From contig CBDCGS010000002.1 of the NCBI GenBank assembly GCA_965216915.1, positions 1 through 6,052 on the forward strand: a stretch of DNA of 6,052 nucleotides, written 5' to 3'. Below the pieces are notes generated by a model. It saw only the letters and a program-made list of their open reading frames with translations, made no database searches and had not been told where the DNA came from. Shown in pieces: positions 1 to 6,052 of this stretch; the stretch's first letter is position 1, and each line of letters opens with the position of its first letter. The DNA comes from CBDCGS01 sp965216915 (GTDB lineage Bacteria > Pseudomonadota > Alphaproteobacteria > UBA828). Made by a program: the position numbers and the translations under genes.

Positions 1-461
1 GCTATAGGCGGAGGCTTCTCCACGCTCGTGAGGCCGAGAATCGAGGAGATGTTGATGATCGAGCCGTCGTCGCGCATCGTCCGCATGGCGTGCTTGGTGC
101 CGAGAAACACGCCATCGGTGTTGATCGCCGTGATGCGGCGCCATTCCTCCATGGTGGTGTCCTGCACCGCCTTCACGAAGCCGATGCCGGCATTGTTGAC
201 CAAGGTGTCGAGGCCGCCGAGTGCGTCGATCACGGTGGCGATCCCGGTCTCCCAGTCGGCCTCCTGCGTCACGTCGAGCGTGATGAAGATCGCGCGCCCG
301 CCCGCGGCCTCGATCTCCCGCACCACCGCCTGTCCGCCCTCGACGTCGATATCGGCCACGGCCACCGCTGCGCCTTCATCCGCGAGCCGTTTCGCGCAGG
401 CGGTTCCAATTCCGGCTGCGGCACCGGTGACGAGCGCAACCTTCCCGTCCAATCGTCCCAT
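1..461 (-). CDS. SDR family oxidoreductase (short-chain dehydrogenase/reductase), N-terminal part
   Basis: Likely a cytosolic NAD(P)(H)-dependent alcohol/ketone oxidoreductase of the classical SDR family. The frame is open from ATG (459-461) to the left edge, giving 153 residues beginning MGRLDGKVALVTG. Visible motifs are the Rossmann dinucleotide loop TGAAAGIG (residues 12-19), Asp37 at the end of the second strand (in this family that favours NAD(H) over NADP(H)), the adenine-pocket Asp63-Val64, NNAG (89-92), the structural/catalytic Asn114, and NISS (137-140) with Ser140 as the likely catalytic serine. The YxxxK pair and the substrate-binding C-terminal part, roughly 100 residues in a typical member, lie beyond the edge. 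The start is supported by a strong Shine-Dalgarno immediately upstream. The gene diverges from the cupin/aminotransferase pair and may share its regulatory region. The family is certain; the substrate cannot be told from this part. Confidence 0.93.
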   Translation of the reverse strand, partial: MGRLDGKVALVTGAAAGIGTACAKRLADEGAAVAVADIDVEGGQAVVREIEAAGGRAIFITLDVTQEADWETGIATVIDALGGLDTLVNNAGIGFVKAVQDTTMEEWRRITAINTDGVFLGTKHAMRTMRDDGSIINISSILGLTSVEKPPPI

Positions 462-465
462 GGTC

Positions 466-474
466 TCTCCTCCC
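466..474 (-). promoter_or_regulatory. Ribosome binding site of the SDR gene
   Basis: On the minus strand this reads GGGAGGAGA, an almost ideal anti-16S match ending about 4-6 bases before the ATG at 461. It fixes the start of the dehydrogenase and is the strongest ribosome binding site in the window. Confidence 0.65.
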
Positions 475-565
475 GTCGAACGCGTCGGCGCATATCTAAT
501 CACGTTTCCGGCCCGCGTACCGCTCCGTCATACCGCAGATTGACGGCGAAGGCCGCGCGCCGCAG

Positions 566-579
566 CATGGCGCACCATG
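566..579. promoter_or_regulatory. Small inverted repeat in the divergent SDR/cupin intergenic region
   Basis: CATGG-CGCA-CCATG is a perfect 5-bp inverted repeat with a 4-base spacer, 25 bases before the cupin start. It lies in the 143-bp gap between the divergent dehydrogenase and cupin genes, where a regulator controlling both would be expected to bind. No convincing -35/-10 pair or neighbouring regulator gene supports this, and a 5-bp arm can arise by chance in GC-rich DNA. Confidence 0.2.
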
Positions 580-604
580 GGCGAACACGGGAGCGAGACG
601 GCCG

Positions 605-1186
605 ATGAAGACGCGCAAGATGACCCAGGCGGAGATGGCGCCGCGCATTTCCCGCTACGCGGCGCTGGCGCCGCTGCCGGTTCAGCGGGACCCGGAGATC
701 CCCCAGGAGGCGGCCGATGTGATTTATGCGCGCAAGCTGCTCTCGGTGATCGGGTTGGAAGGCGGTGGCGAAACGCCGATCAACGTCGGGGCGCCGATCG
801 TTGGCGCCGCGGGGATGACGATGACCCTCGCCGCGTGTCCGCCGGGCCAGGGGCCGGGCCTGCATGCGCACCAGAAAACCTACGAGACCTTCACCGTGCT
901 CAAGGGACGGTTCGCGTTCACATGGAACGATGACGGCGGCGAAAGCGTGGTCCTCGACGCCTTCGACACGATCTCCTTCCCGCCCGGGGTCTGTCGCGCG
1001 TTTCGCAATGTGAGCGACGAGGAAGCCATCCTTCAAGTGATCATCACGGGCGGCGTGCACGACATGACCGACATCGACATCGTGCCCGAGACCGGTGCCA
1101 CGCTCGACACGATCAAGCCGGGCACGCGCGCGAAGTTCGAGGCAAAGGGCCTCACCTTCACGGCTGGCAAGGACGCGGCGGCGTAG
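605..1186 (+). CDS. Cupin domain-containing protein
   Basis: A 193-residue protein with a single small beta-barrel (cupin) domain at about residues 70-150. Cupin motif 1 is textbook: Gly81, then His87-x-His89, Glu94 and Gly101, matching G(X)5HXH(X)4E(X)6G. Motif 2 runs from about Asp118 to Asn135 with Pro126-Pro127-Gly128, but the position normally held by the fourth metal ligand, His, is Arg131 and the leading Gly is replaced. A metal could still be held by His87, His89 and Glu94, or the domain could bind a small ligand without redox chemistry. There is no signal peptide, so it is probably cytosolic. The ATG at 605 has only a weak GGGAG 11 bases upstream; ATG codons at 620 and 635 are alternatives with no better site. 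It ends 12 bp before the aminotransferase and is probably co-transcribed with it. The domain is secure; the function (dioxygenase, isomerase, ligand sensor) is open. Confidence 0.88.
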   Translation: MKTRKMTQAEMAPRISRYAALAPLPVQRDPEIPQEAADVIYARKLLSVIGLEGGGETPINVGAPIVGAAGMTMTLAACPPGQGPGLHAHQKTYETFTVLKGRFAFTWNDDGGESVVLDAFDTISFPPGVCRAFRNVSDEEAILQVIITGGVHDMTDIDIVPETGATLDTIKPGTRAKFEAKGLTFTAGKDAAA

Positions 1187-1198
1187 CGGCGTTTAGCG

Positions 1199-2371
1199 AT
1201 GTCAGCTGATCAAGCGGTGGCCGGCGTGCGCCCCGCCGTGGCGGCGCTCGCGCCGTCTGCGATACGCGAGGTTGCCCACCTCGCGATGGCGCGCGGCGAT
1301 GCGATCGCGCTGCACTTCGGCGAATCGGACATCGAGACGCCCGCGTTCATCCGCGACGCCGCCGCACGGGCGCTCGCCGAAGGCGACACCTTCTACCAGC
1401 CCAACCGCGGCATCCCGGCGCTCCGCGAGGCGCTCGCCCGCTACGTTTCGGATCTGCACGGGGCCGCACTTGGGCCCGAGACCATCACGGTCACCGTCTC
1501 GGGACTCAACGGGCTGATGGTCGCGCTGCAATGCCTCGTCGAGGCGGGCGATCGGGTGGTCGCGACGGGGCCGCTCTGGCCCAACCTCACGGCCATCCCA
1601 CGAATCTTGGGCGCGGATGTGAGAACGGTGCCGCTGGAACCCGAAGAGGCCGGGTGGCGGCTCGACCTAGATCGGTTGCTGGCAGCCTGCGACGACTCCA
1701 CGCGCGTGCTCCTGATCAACTCGCCGAGCAACCCGACCGGCTGGATGATGCGCGCCGAGGCCCAGCGCGCCGTGCTCGATTTCGCGCGTGCCCGCGGGAT
1801 CTGGATCGTCGCCGACGAGGTTTATACGCGCATCGTCTATGACGGTGCCGACGCCGCGCCCTCGTTCCTCAGCATCGCCGCGCCGGAGGATCGGGTGATC
1901 GTGGTCAACAGCTTCTCCAAGGCGTGGGCGATGACGGGCTGGCGCCTCGGCTGGTTGACGGCGCCGGCTTCGCTCGGGCCGACCTTCGAGAAGATGATCG
2001 AGTTCAACGTCTCGTGCCCGCCGGGGTTCGTGCAGCGGGCGGGCGTCGTCGCGGTCGAGCAGGGCGAGGGCTTCGTCGCGGAGTCGCGTGCCCGCTATGC
2101 GGCGGCGCGCGAGGTTCTCATCGAGCGGCTGTCGCCATTGCCACGCGTGATGCTGCCGCACCCCGAGGCCGCGTTCTACGGCTTCTTCTCGGTCGCGGGT
2201 GTCGACGACACGCTGGCGTTCGCCAAGCGGATCTTGGGCGAGGCGGGCGTCGGCCTTGCGCCCGGCGAGGCGTTCGGGCCCTCGGGCCGGGGTTATCTGC
2301 GCGTCTGCTATGCGATCGCGCCGGCACGCCTCGGCACGGCGCTCGACAGGCTGACGCCGCTTCTGCGCTGA
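1199..2371 (+). CDS. Pyridoxal phosphate-dependent aminotransferase, class I/II (fold type I)
   Basis: A 390-residue cytosolic transaminase of the aspartate/aromatic aminotransferase superfamily, of the usual length. It moves an amino group between an amino acid and a 2-oxo acid through PLP. Visible in order are the N-terminal GESDIETP block (41-48), the Tyr66...GIPALR segment (71-76) that helps bind the cofactor phosphate across the dimer, the NSPSNPTG loop (174-181) with Asn178 contacting the PLP ring, ADEVY (205-209) with Asp206 pairing the pyridine nitrogen and Tyr209 its hydroxyl, SFSKAWAMTGWRLGW (238-252) with Lys241 as the Schiff-base lysine and Arg249 near the phosphate, and YLRVCYA (366-372) with Arg368 as the substrate alpha-carboxylate arginine. 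All key residues are present, so it should be active. The start has no clear Shine-Dalgarno, and translation may be coupled to the cupin stop 12 bp upstream. The amino-acid substrate cannot be assigned; related sequences are often labelled simply aspartate aminotransferase-like. Confidence 0.95.
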   Translation: MSADQAVAGVRPAVAALAPSAIREVAHLAMARGDAIALHFGESDIETPAFIRDAAARALAEGDTFYQPNRGIPALREALARYVSDLHGAALGPETITVTVSGLNGLMVALQCLVEAGDRVVATGPLWPNLTAIPRILGADVRTVPLEPEEAGWRLDLDRLLAACDDSTRVLLINSPSNPTGWMMRAEAQRAVLDFARARGIWIVADEVYTRIVYDGADAAPSFLSIAAPEDRVIVVNSFSKAWAMTGWRLGWLTAPASLGPTFEKMIEFNVSCPPGFVQRAGVVAVEQGEGFVAESRARYAAAREVLIERLSPLPRVMLPHPEAAFYGFFSVAGVDDTLAFAKRILGEAGVGLAPGEAFGPSGRGYLRVCYAIAPARLGTALDRLTPLLR

Positions 2372-2373
2372 CC

Positions 2374-2389
2374 CCGCGCGGCCGCGCGG
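2374..2389. terminator. Perfect 16-bp palindrome between convergent genes, candidate bidirectional terminator
   Basis: CCGCGCGGCCGCGCGG equals its own reverse complement and is two tandem copies of the palindromic octamer CCGCGCGG. It fills nearly all of the 18-bp gap between the aminotransferase stop (2369-2371) and the TPR-protein stop (2390-2392). RNA from either strand could fold into a 6-bp all-GC stem with a GGCC loop. No T-run follows on either strand, so it is not a canonical intrinsic terminator; it might pause polymerase or protect 3' ends. Position is the main support. Confidence 0.4.
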
Positions 2390-5300
2390 CTACTCGCTCA
2401 GGCTTGCGAGCAGTGCCTCGGCCTCTGCGCGTTCGTCGAAGGCGCCGTTTTCGGCGAGCACGGTTTCGAGAAGCTTGCGCGCTTCCTCGCCGGCGCCGGT
2501 TTGCGCGAGCGCTTGGGCGAAGTGGAACTGGATGGTGGGATGGCGCGGTGCGCCGGCGGCGGCCTCGCGGAGCACGGTGAGCGCGCGGTCCGATTCGCCG
2601 TTCGAGAGCAAGATCGCGCCGAGCGTGTCTTGAATGCGCGGATCGCCCGGCTGCAATTCGGTCGCCTTTTCCGCCTCGCGCAGCGCCCCGGCATTGTCGC
2701 CGTTTTTCCACAAGGCCCAGGCGAGGTTGTTGCGCAAGCCGGCGTTCCCCGGGTTGGCTTCGATGAGGCGCGTGTAGTGCGCGCTGGCTTGGTCGAAACG
2801 GCCGGTCGCGAGGGTGAAGTCCGCAAGATCCTTGCGGCGGGCATGATCGTCCGGATGCGATTGCAGCCATGAGCCCAAGGTGTTCATGCCGTCTTCCCGC
2901 CGCCCCAGCACCCACTGCGTGCGGGCGAGCTGGGACGCGCGGCCAGAACTCGGCAACCCGACATAGGCGCGTTCGAAGGCGCGGAGGGCGAGTTCGTGCT
3001 CGCCGTTGGCGAGAAGAAGCGCGCCCTCGAGGTCGAGGACCTCGGGATTGTCCGGCGCCTGCGCCGTGAGGTAGGTGATGTCTGCCTGCGCGTCCGCCTG
3101 GCGCCTCTGCGCAAGCGCGGCGCGGGCGCGGATGATCCGCGCGCCGAGATGGGTCTCGTCGAGTTCGATCGTTTTGTTGATCTCGCTGAGTGCCTCGGCG
3201 CCCAAGCCGGCGCGGCCGAGTGCACGCGCGAGCAGGAAGTGGCTCGCCGCGACGTCGGGATTGGTCTCCGCCAACGTCCGATAGACCTCGATCGCGCGTC
3301 CGCCGTCGCCCAGGAGTTCGTACATTTGACCGGCGACCTCCAGGAGCGCCGCAGACTCGGGTGCTCGCGCGAGCGCCGCCTCCACCATCTCCTTCGCGCT
3401 CTCCGGCTTTCCGGCGCGCACGTGTATGCGGGCGAGGTCGACGGTGGCGGGCAAGTGCGCCGGGTCTTGCGCGAGCACGTCTTGCAGGCCGGCCATGAAC
3501 GCCGCCTCATTGCCCGCGTCGCGATGGATCGTCGCGAGCATATAGCGCGCCCCCGCATCGTCGGGTCTGAGGCGCACCAGCGACCGAAGGGTCGTGGTCG
3601 CGGATTCGCTCTGCCCGGCGGCCATCTGCGCTTGGGCGAGGAGGCGCAGCACGGGGACATTCTCCGGCAATTCGGTCGCGAGCTCTTGTGCGATCGCCAC
3701 CGCGCGTAGCGCATCGCCGGTGCTGATGAGGAGCTGGGCCTCGTAATAACGCGGTGCCTGTGCTCCCGGCTGCACGGCCTTGGCGCGCTCGACCCATTCG
3801 AACGCGGCCTCGTTGGCGCCAGACTGGGCGCTGAGCCGGGCCAAATTGAGCAGCGTGACGATATTGTCGGGGTCGTCCTCGATGATCGCGCGGAGCTGGC
3901 GCGCAGCCTCGTCCCGGTCGCCCATGGCATTGGCGATGCGCGCGAGGTTGGTGCGCGCGATGGTCGACGTTGGTTCTTTCTCCAGTGCGCGCTCCATGGC
4001 CGCGCGTGCGGCGGCGTGATCACCGTCGGCGAAACGAGCAATGCCGATCATGATGTCGCCGAGGATCTTGTCGGGTTGTTGGGTCACCACGCGCTCGCCA
4101 AGCGCGATCGCGTCGCCGTAACGCTGGCCCTGCATATGCGCCCGGAAGAGCGCGATCAGCGCGCGGTCGAAATCCGGGTCGAGTTGGAGCGCACGCTCCA
4201 AATCCTCGATTCCCGCCTCGATTTCGCCTTGGCCAAGCTTGACCACGCCGAGCTGGGCCAAGGCCCCGGCACTATCGGGATTGAGCGCAGCGTAGCGTTC
4301 GAAATATTCGCGCCCCGTCGCCAGATCGCGGCCGCGCAAGGCGGCGGCGCCGATCATGGCGAGCACGGTCGCGTTGTCGGTATCGGCGACCTGCTCGAGA
4401 ATTCGCACGGCCTCTTCATGCTGGCCGAGGCGCGTCAAGGTCGCGCCCTTGAGGCGCAAGGCCATCTCGTGGCCGGGTGCGCGCGCGAGAAACTCGTCGG
4501 CATATTGCAGCGCTTGCTCATTGTTGCCGAGCGCATAGCTCGCGGCGGCGGCCAGAAGCTTCGAAGCGAGATCCGTCGGCACGGTCTTGAGGATGCGCTC
4601 CGCATCCGCGACGGCCGTTTCATAGTCTTGCTGGGCGTAAGCGGCTGACGCCCGGATGTAGAGGGCCTGCGGCAGGTTCGGGACGACCTTGAGGATCGAC
4701 TCGACGGTCGCGAGCGCCTCGTCGACTTTCTCGTCGGCGAGAAGCGCGCGTGCGAGCGGCACGCTGACGAATGGATTGTGCGGGCGCAGCGCGGTCAGCT
4801 GGCGATAGGCATCGGTCGCCTCGGCGAACTTGCGGTCGATGAAGTGGAGGTCACCCTGCAGCGCAATCGTCTCGTAGTCGCCGGGTGCCGCGTTCTTCGC
4901 ATTGGCGAACCATTGGTCAGCCTCGGCGCGCTGACCTTCATGGAGGGCGAGACGCGCAAGCCCGACGAGGGCACTCACCTCATTCGGCCGCAACGCGAGC
5001 GCCTCGCGGTAAGCGTCGGCCGATGCGTTCACATCGCGGGCAAGGCGCCACGCGCCGCCTCGCAGGGCGAGCACTTTGGCGGCGACGCCCTCACTCTCCG
5101 CGCGGTCGGGCGTGAGCTCGTCGAGCAACGTCTGTGGCTGGCCCATTTGCAGCCACACTTGGCCGAGCGGCACGGCCCAGTCGTCGTAAGGAGCGCCAAG
5201 CTCGCGTGCGCGCCGCAGCTCCTTCTCCGCGCGCAGCACGTCGCCCAAGAGGAGATAGACCTCGCCCAGCATCCGGCGTGGGGTCGCGTCGTTCGGGTCT

Positions 5301-5509
5301 TCCTGGATCGCATTTTTGAGCTCGATGGCGCTCGCGCGGTTCTTGCCCTCCGCGCGATATTCGTTCGCACTCTCGATGTAGTCGTCCACGCTCCGCGCGG
5401 CGGCGTCGTCAGCGCCGAGGCACGCGGCGATGGCGAGGGCCAAGGCGCCGGTCAACGGACCGTGCAGCCACCGATGGCTTGTCGGTCGACGTTTCCGATC
5501 GTGTCTCAT
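2390..5509 (-). CDS. TPR-repeat protein, PrsT-like (PEP-CTERM/exosortase-associated family), predicted lipoprotein
   Basis: A 1039-residue protein made almost wholly of tetratricopeptide repeats. With ATG 5509 as the start, residues 1-30 form a basic n-region (RHDRKRR), a hydrophobic stretch and a lipobox-like IAAC ending at Cys30, suggesting an outer-membrane-anchored lipoprotein; a signal peptidase I site after AAA (37-39) is an alternative. The repeats run from about residue 41 to the end. The proline closing each repeat recurs at exact 34-residue steps (175, 209, 243, 277, 311, 345; 411 to 751; 819, 853; 886 to 988, with small phase slips), giving about 27-28 repeats. The N-terminal block AIELKNAIQEDPND...LGD...AEKELRRARELG and the C-terminal NNLAWAL...DTLGAIL...FHFAQALAQTGAGEEA match my recollection of PrsT, a TPR lipoprotein family tied to exosortase systems and their two-component regulators. 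No beta-barrel follows, so it is not BcsC-like. The role is presumably protein scaffolding or regulation. TPR is certain, the PrsT assignment probable. A GTG at 5551 would add 14 residues but is less well supported. Confidence 0.9.
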   Translation of the reverse strand: MRHDRKRRPTSHRWLHGPLTGALALAIAACLGADDAAARSVDDYIESANEYRAEGKNRASAIELKNAIQEDPNDATPRRMLGEVYLLLGDVLRAEKELRRARELGAPYDDWAVPLGQVWLQMGQPQTLLDELTPDRAESEGVAAKVLALRGGAWRLARDVNASADAYREALALRPNEVSALVGLARLALHEGQRAEADQWFANAKNAAPGDYETIALQGDLHFIDRKFAEATDAYRQLTALRPHNPFVSVPLARALLADEKVDEALATVESILKVVPNLPQALYIRASAAYAQQDYETAVADAERILKTVPTDLASKLLAAAASYALGNNEQALQYADEFLARAPGHEMALRLKGATLTRLGQHEEAVRILEQVADTDNATVLAMIGAAALRGRDLATGREYFERYAALNPDSAGALAQLGVVKLGQGEIEAGIEDLERALQLDPDFDRALIALFRAHMQGQRYGDAIALGERVVTQQPDKILGDIMIGIARFADGDHAAARAAMERALEKEPTSTIARTNLARIANAMGDRDEAARQLRAIIEDDPDNIVTLLNLARLSAQSGANEAAFEWVERAKAVQPGAQAPRYYEAQLLISTGDALRAVAIAQELATELPENVPVLRLLAQAQMAAGQSESATTTLRSLVRLRPDDAGARYMLATIHRDAGNEAAFMAGLQDVLAQDPAHLPATVDLARIHVRAGKPESAKEMVEAALARAPESAALLEVAGQMYELLGDGGRAIEVYRTLAETNPDVAASHFLLARALGRAGLGAEALSEINKTIELDETHLGARIIRARAALAQRRQADAQADITYLTAQAPDNPEVLDLEGALLLANGEHELALRAFERAYVGLPSSGRASQLARTQWVLGRREDGMNTLGSWLQSHPDDHARRKDLADFTLATGRFDQASAHYTRLIEANPGNAGLRNNLAWALWKNGDNAGALREAEKATELQPGDPRIQDTLGAILLSNGESDRALTVLREAAAGAPRHPTIQFHFAQALAQTGAGEEARKLLETVLAENGAFDERAEAEALLASLSE

Positions 5510-5517
5510 GCATCTGA

Positions 5518-5523
5518 TCCTTT
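5518..5523 (-). promoter_or_regulatory. Ribosome binding site deciding the start of the TPR protein
   Basis: The minus strand reads AAAGGA followed by 8 bases and ATG (5507-5509). This spacing, together with the length of the signal peptide from that ATG, favours 5509 over the in-frame GTG at 5551. The site lies inside the extended open frame, so a longest-ORF call would miss it. Confidence 0.65.
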
Positions 5524-5599
5524 CATCGGCGCAGCGCAGGCCCGCTGGCACGCCGTGGCCCGGCGCCGTAGGCTGCCGAGGCCTATGAGGAGGCTGGTT

Positions 5600-5603
5600 A
5601 GGA
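5600..5603 (+). promoter_or_regulatory. Ribosome binding site of the GIY-YIG-type nuclease gene
   Basis: AGGA lies 8 bases before ATG 5612. A stronger AGGAGG at 5588-5593 is too far from 5612 (18 bases). The close AGGA supports translation starting in the frame that encodes the PGAY motif, not at the ATG at 5616 in the frame that encodes the rest of the domain. Confidence 0.5.
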
Positions 5604-5611
5604 ATATCTTG

Positions 5612-6052
5612 ATGGATGCCGGGACGGCGCGCCCGGATCCGGACAATTTCACGGCGGCGCCCGGCGCCTACGCGCTCGTCGTCGAGCTTGCGGTGCCGAT
5701 CCGGCTGCCGATCACCCGCCTCGGCGCGCCCAGGCCTGCAGCCGGGGCGGTTCGTCTATTGCGGCAGCGCGTGGGGACCCGGCGGGCTGCGCGCGCGCAT
5801 CGCGCGGCATCTGCGCCCGACAAAACCCCCGCATTGGCATGTCGACCACCTGACGGCGCGCGGCCAGGTGGTCGCGGCGGTCGGCATTCCGGGTGCGCGC
5901 GAATGCGATCTCGTCGCGGAAATTGCCGCCGCCTCGGGCGTCGGCACGCCCGTGCCAGGCTTTGGCAGCTCGGACTGTCGTCGTTGCCGCTCGCATCTGC
6001 TCTCCCTGCCTTTGCGGTCACACGCGTCAGCCTGCACCGCAAATGATGAGGC
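5612..6052 (+). pseudogene. DUF123/COG1833 (Uri-type) GIY-YIG nuclease family protein, frameshifted, runs off right edge
   Basis: Two reading frames together encode one DUF123-type domain related to GIY-YIG endonucleases. The first frame, from ATG 5612, gives PGAYALVVEL (residues 17-26, the GIY-equivalent motif) and ITRLG, the family's usual 'rLG' block, ending near 5725. The second frame, shifted by one base, resumes by 5748 with RFVYCGSAWGPGGLRARI (YIG-equivalent YCG, and the catalytic-type Arg in LRARIARH), then HWHVDHLT, REC (the metal-binding Glu) and GFGSSDC, and stays open to the edge. Removing one base between 5726 and 5748 restores a continuous protein of the expected spacing; the GGGG run at 5744-5747 is an obvious place. 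The first frame otherwise stops at 6044-6046. The second frame is also open from an ATG at 5616, so an automatic call may begin there with a nonsense N-terminus of about 40 residues. This may be a true pseudogene, a sequencing error or, less likely, programmed frameshifting. The gene diverges from the TPR gene across 102 bp. The family is recognised from its motifs. Confidence 0.75.

Noticed and set aside
540..568. TTGACG at 540-545 as a -35 element for the cupin gene
   Set aside because: The -35-like hexamer is good, but 17-18 bases downstream the sequence (CAGCAT/AGCATG) is a poor -10, so I did not call a promoter.
28..608. Two plus-strand frames opposite the dehydrogenase
   Set aside because: They are complementary to a reading frame with complete SDR motifs (TGxxxGIG, NNAG, NISS), so they are shadows.
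2996..3709. A 237-codon plus-strand frame opposite the TPR gene
   Set aside because: Arg/Leu/Gly-rich antisense reading with no recognisable domain and no credible ribosome binding site; it tracks the repeat period of the opposite strand.
2884..4041. A 385-codon minus-strand frame overlapping the TPR gene in another phase
   Set aside because: Composition is dominated by Arg, Ser and Pro, as expected of an out-of-phase reading of GC-rich DNA, and it lies wholly within a well-supported TPR frame.
4016..4648. A 210-codon plus-strand frame opposite the TPR gene, with protein-like composition
   Set aside because: Its resemblance to an ordinary protein comes from being the complement of regular TPR helices; it has no motif or context of its own.
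2390..5509. Cellulose-synthesis BcsC-type TPR porin as the identity of the long TPR protein
   Set aside because: Repeats continue to the last residues with no C-terminal beta-barrel, and there are no cellulose-synthesis genes alongside.
5569..5585. TAGGC...GCCTA inverted repeat in the gap between the TPR and nuclease genes
   Set aside because: Only 5 bp with a 7-base loop, no T-run and no other supporting signal; likely chance in GC-rich DNA.
4778..6046. A 422-codon plus-strand open frame running antisense through the 5' third of the TPR gene into the nuclease
   Set aside because: Its first part is the antisense shadow of a clear TPR coding region and resembles no family. Only the stretch after 5612 has real motifs. 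The long frame reflects the high GC content.

Overview
GC-rich window with strong G/C bias at third codon positions. It comes from a Gram-negative bacterium, most likely a proteobacterium and perhaps an alphaproteobacterium. This rests on base composition, on a lipoprotein-type TPR protein of the kind found with exosortase (PEP-CTERM) systems, and on the style of the metabolic genes. The sequence alone does not fix the species. I see no tRNA, rRNA, CRISPR array, insertion sequence or phage gene.

Layout, left to right. (1) Positions 1-461, minus strand: the first 153 codons of a classical short-chain dehydrogenase/reductase, cut off by the window edge just after its catalytic Ser. (2) A divergent 143-bp gap, then two plus-strand genes 12 bp apart and probably co-transcribed: a small single-domain cupin (605-1186) and a fold-type I PLP-dependent aminotransferase (1199-2371) with all its key residues. 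(3) An 18-bp convergent gap occupied almost entirely by a perfect 16-bp palindrome, a possible bidirectional terminator. (4) A 1039-residue TPR protein on the minus strand (2390-5509) with a lipoprotein-like signal sequence. It resembles PrsT, the TPR protein of PEP-CTERM/exosortase systems. (5) A divergent 102-bp gap, then a plus-strand DUF123/COG1833 GIY-YIG-type nuclease gene (5612 to the right edge) broken by an apparent +1 frameshift.

Functional reading. The dehydrogenase, cupin and aminotransferase look like a small metabolic group, but no substrate can be read from the sequence. The TPR protein is probably an envelope scaffold or regulator. No exosortase, PEP-CTERM substrate, PrsK/PrsR-type two-component pair or polysaccharide gene is in view, so its link to that system rests on protein similarity alone. 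The nuclease gene is unrelated to its neighbours.

I found no convincing new multi-gene system here. The observations most worth checking are the frameshifted nuclease, the apparently isolated PrsT-like protein, the palindrome at the convergent gene ends, and the cupin's missing fourth metal ligand.
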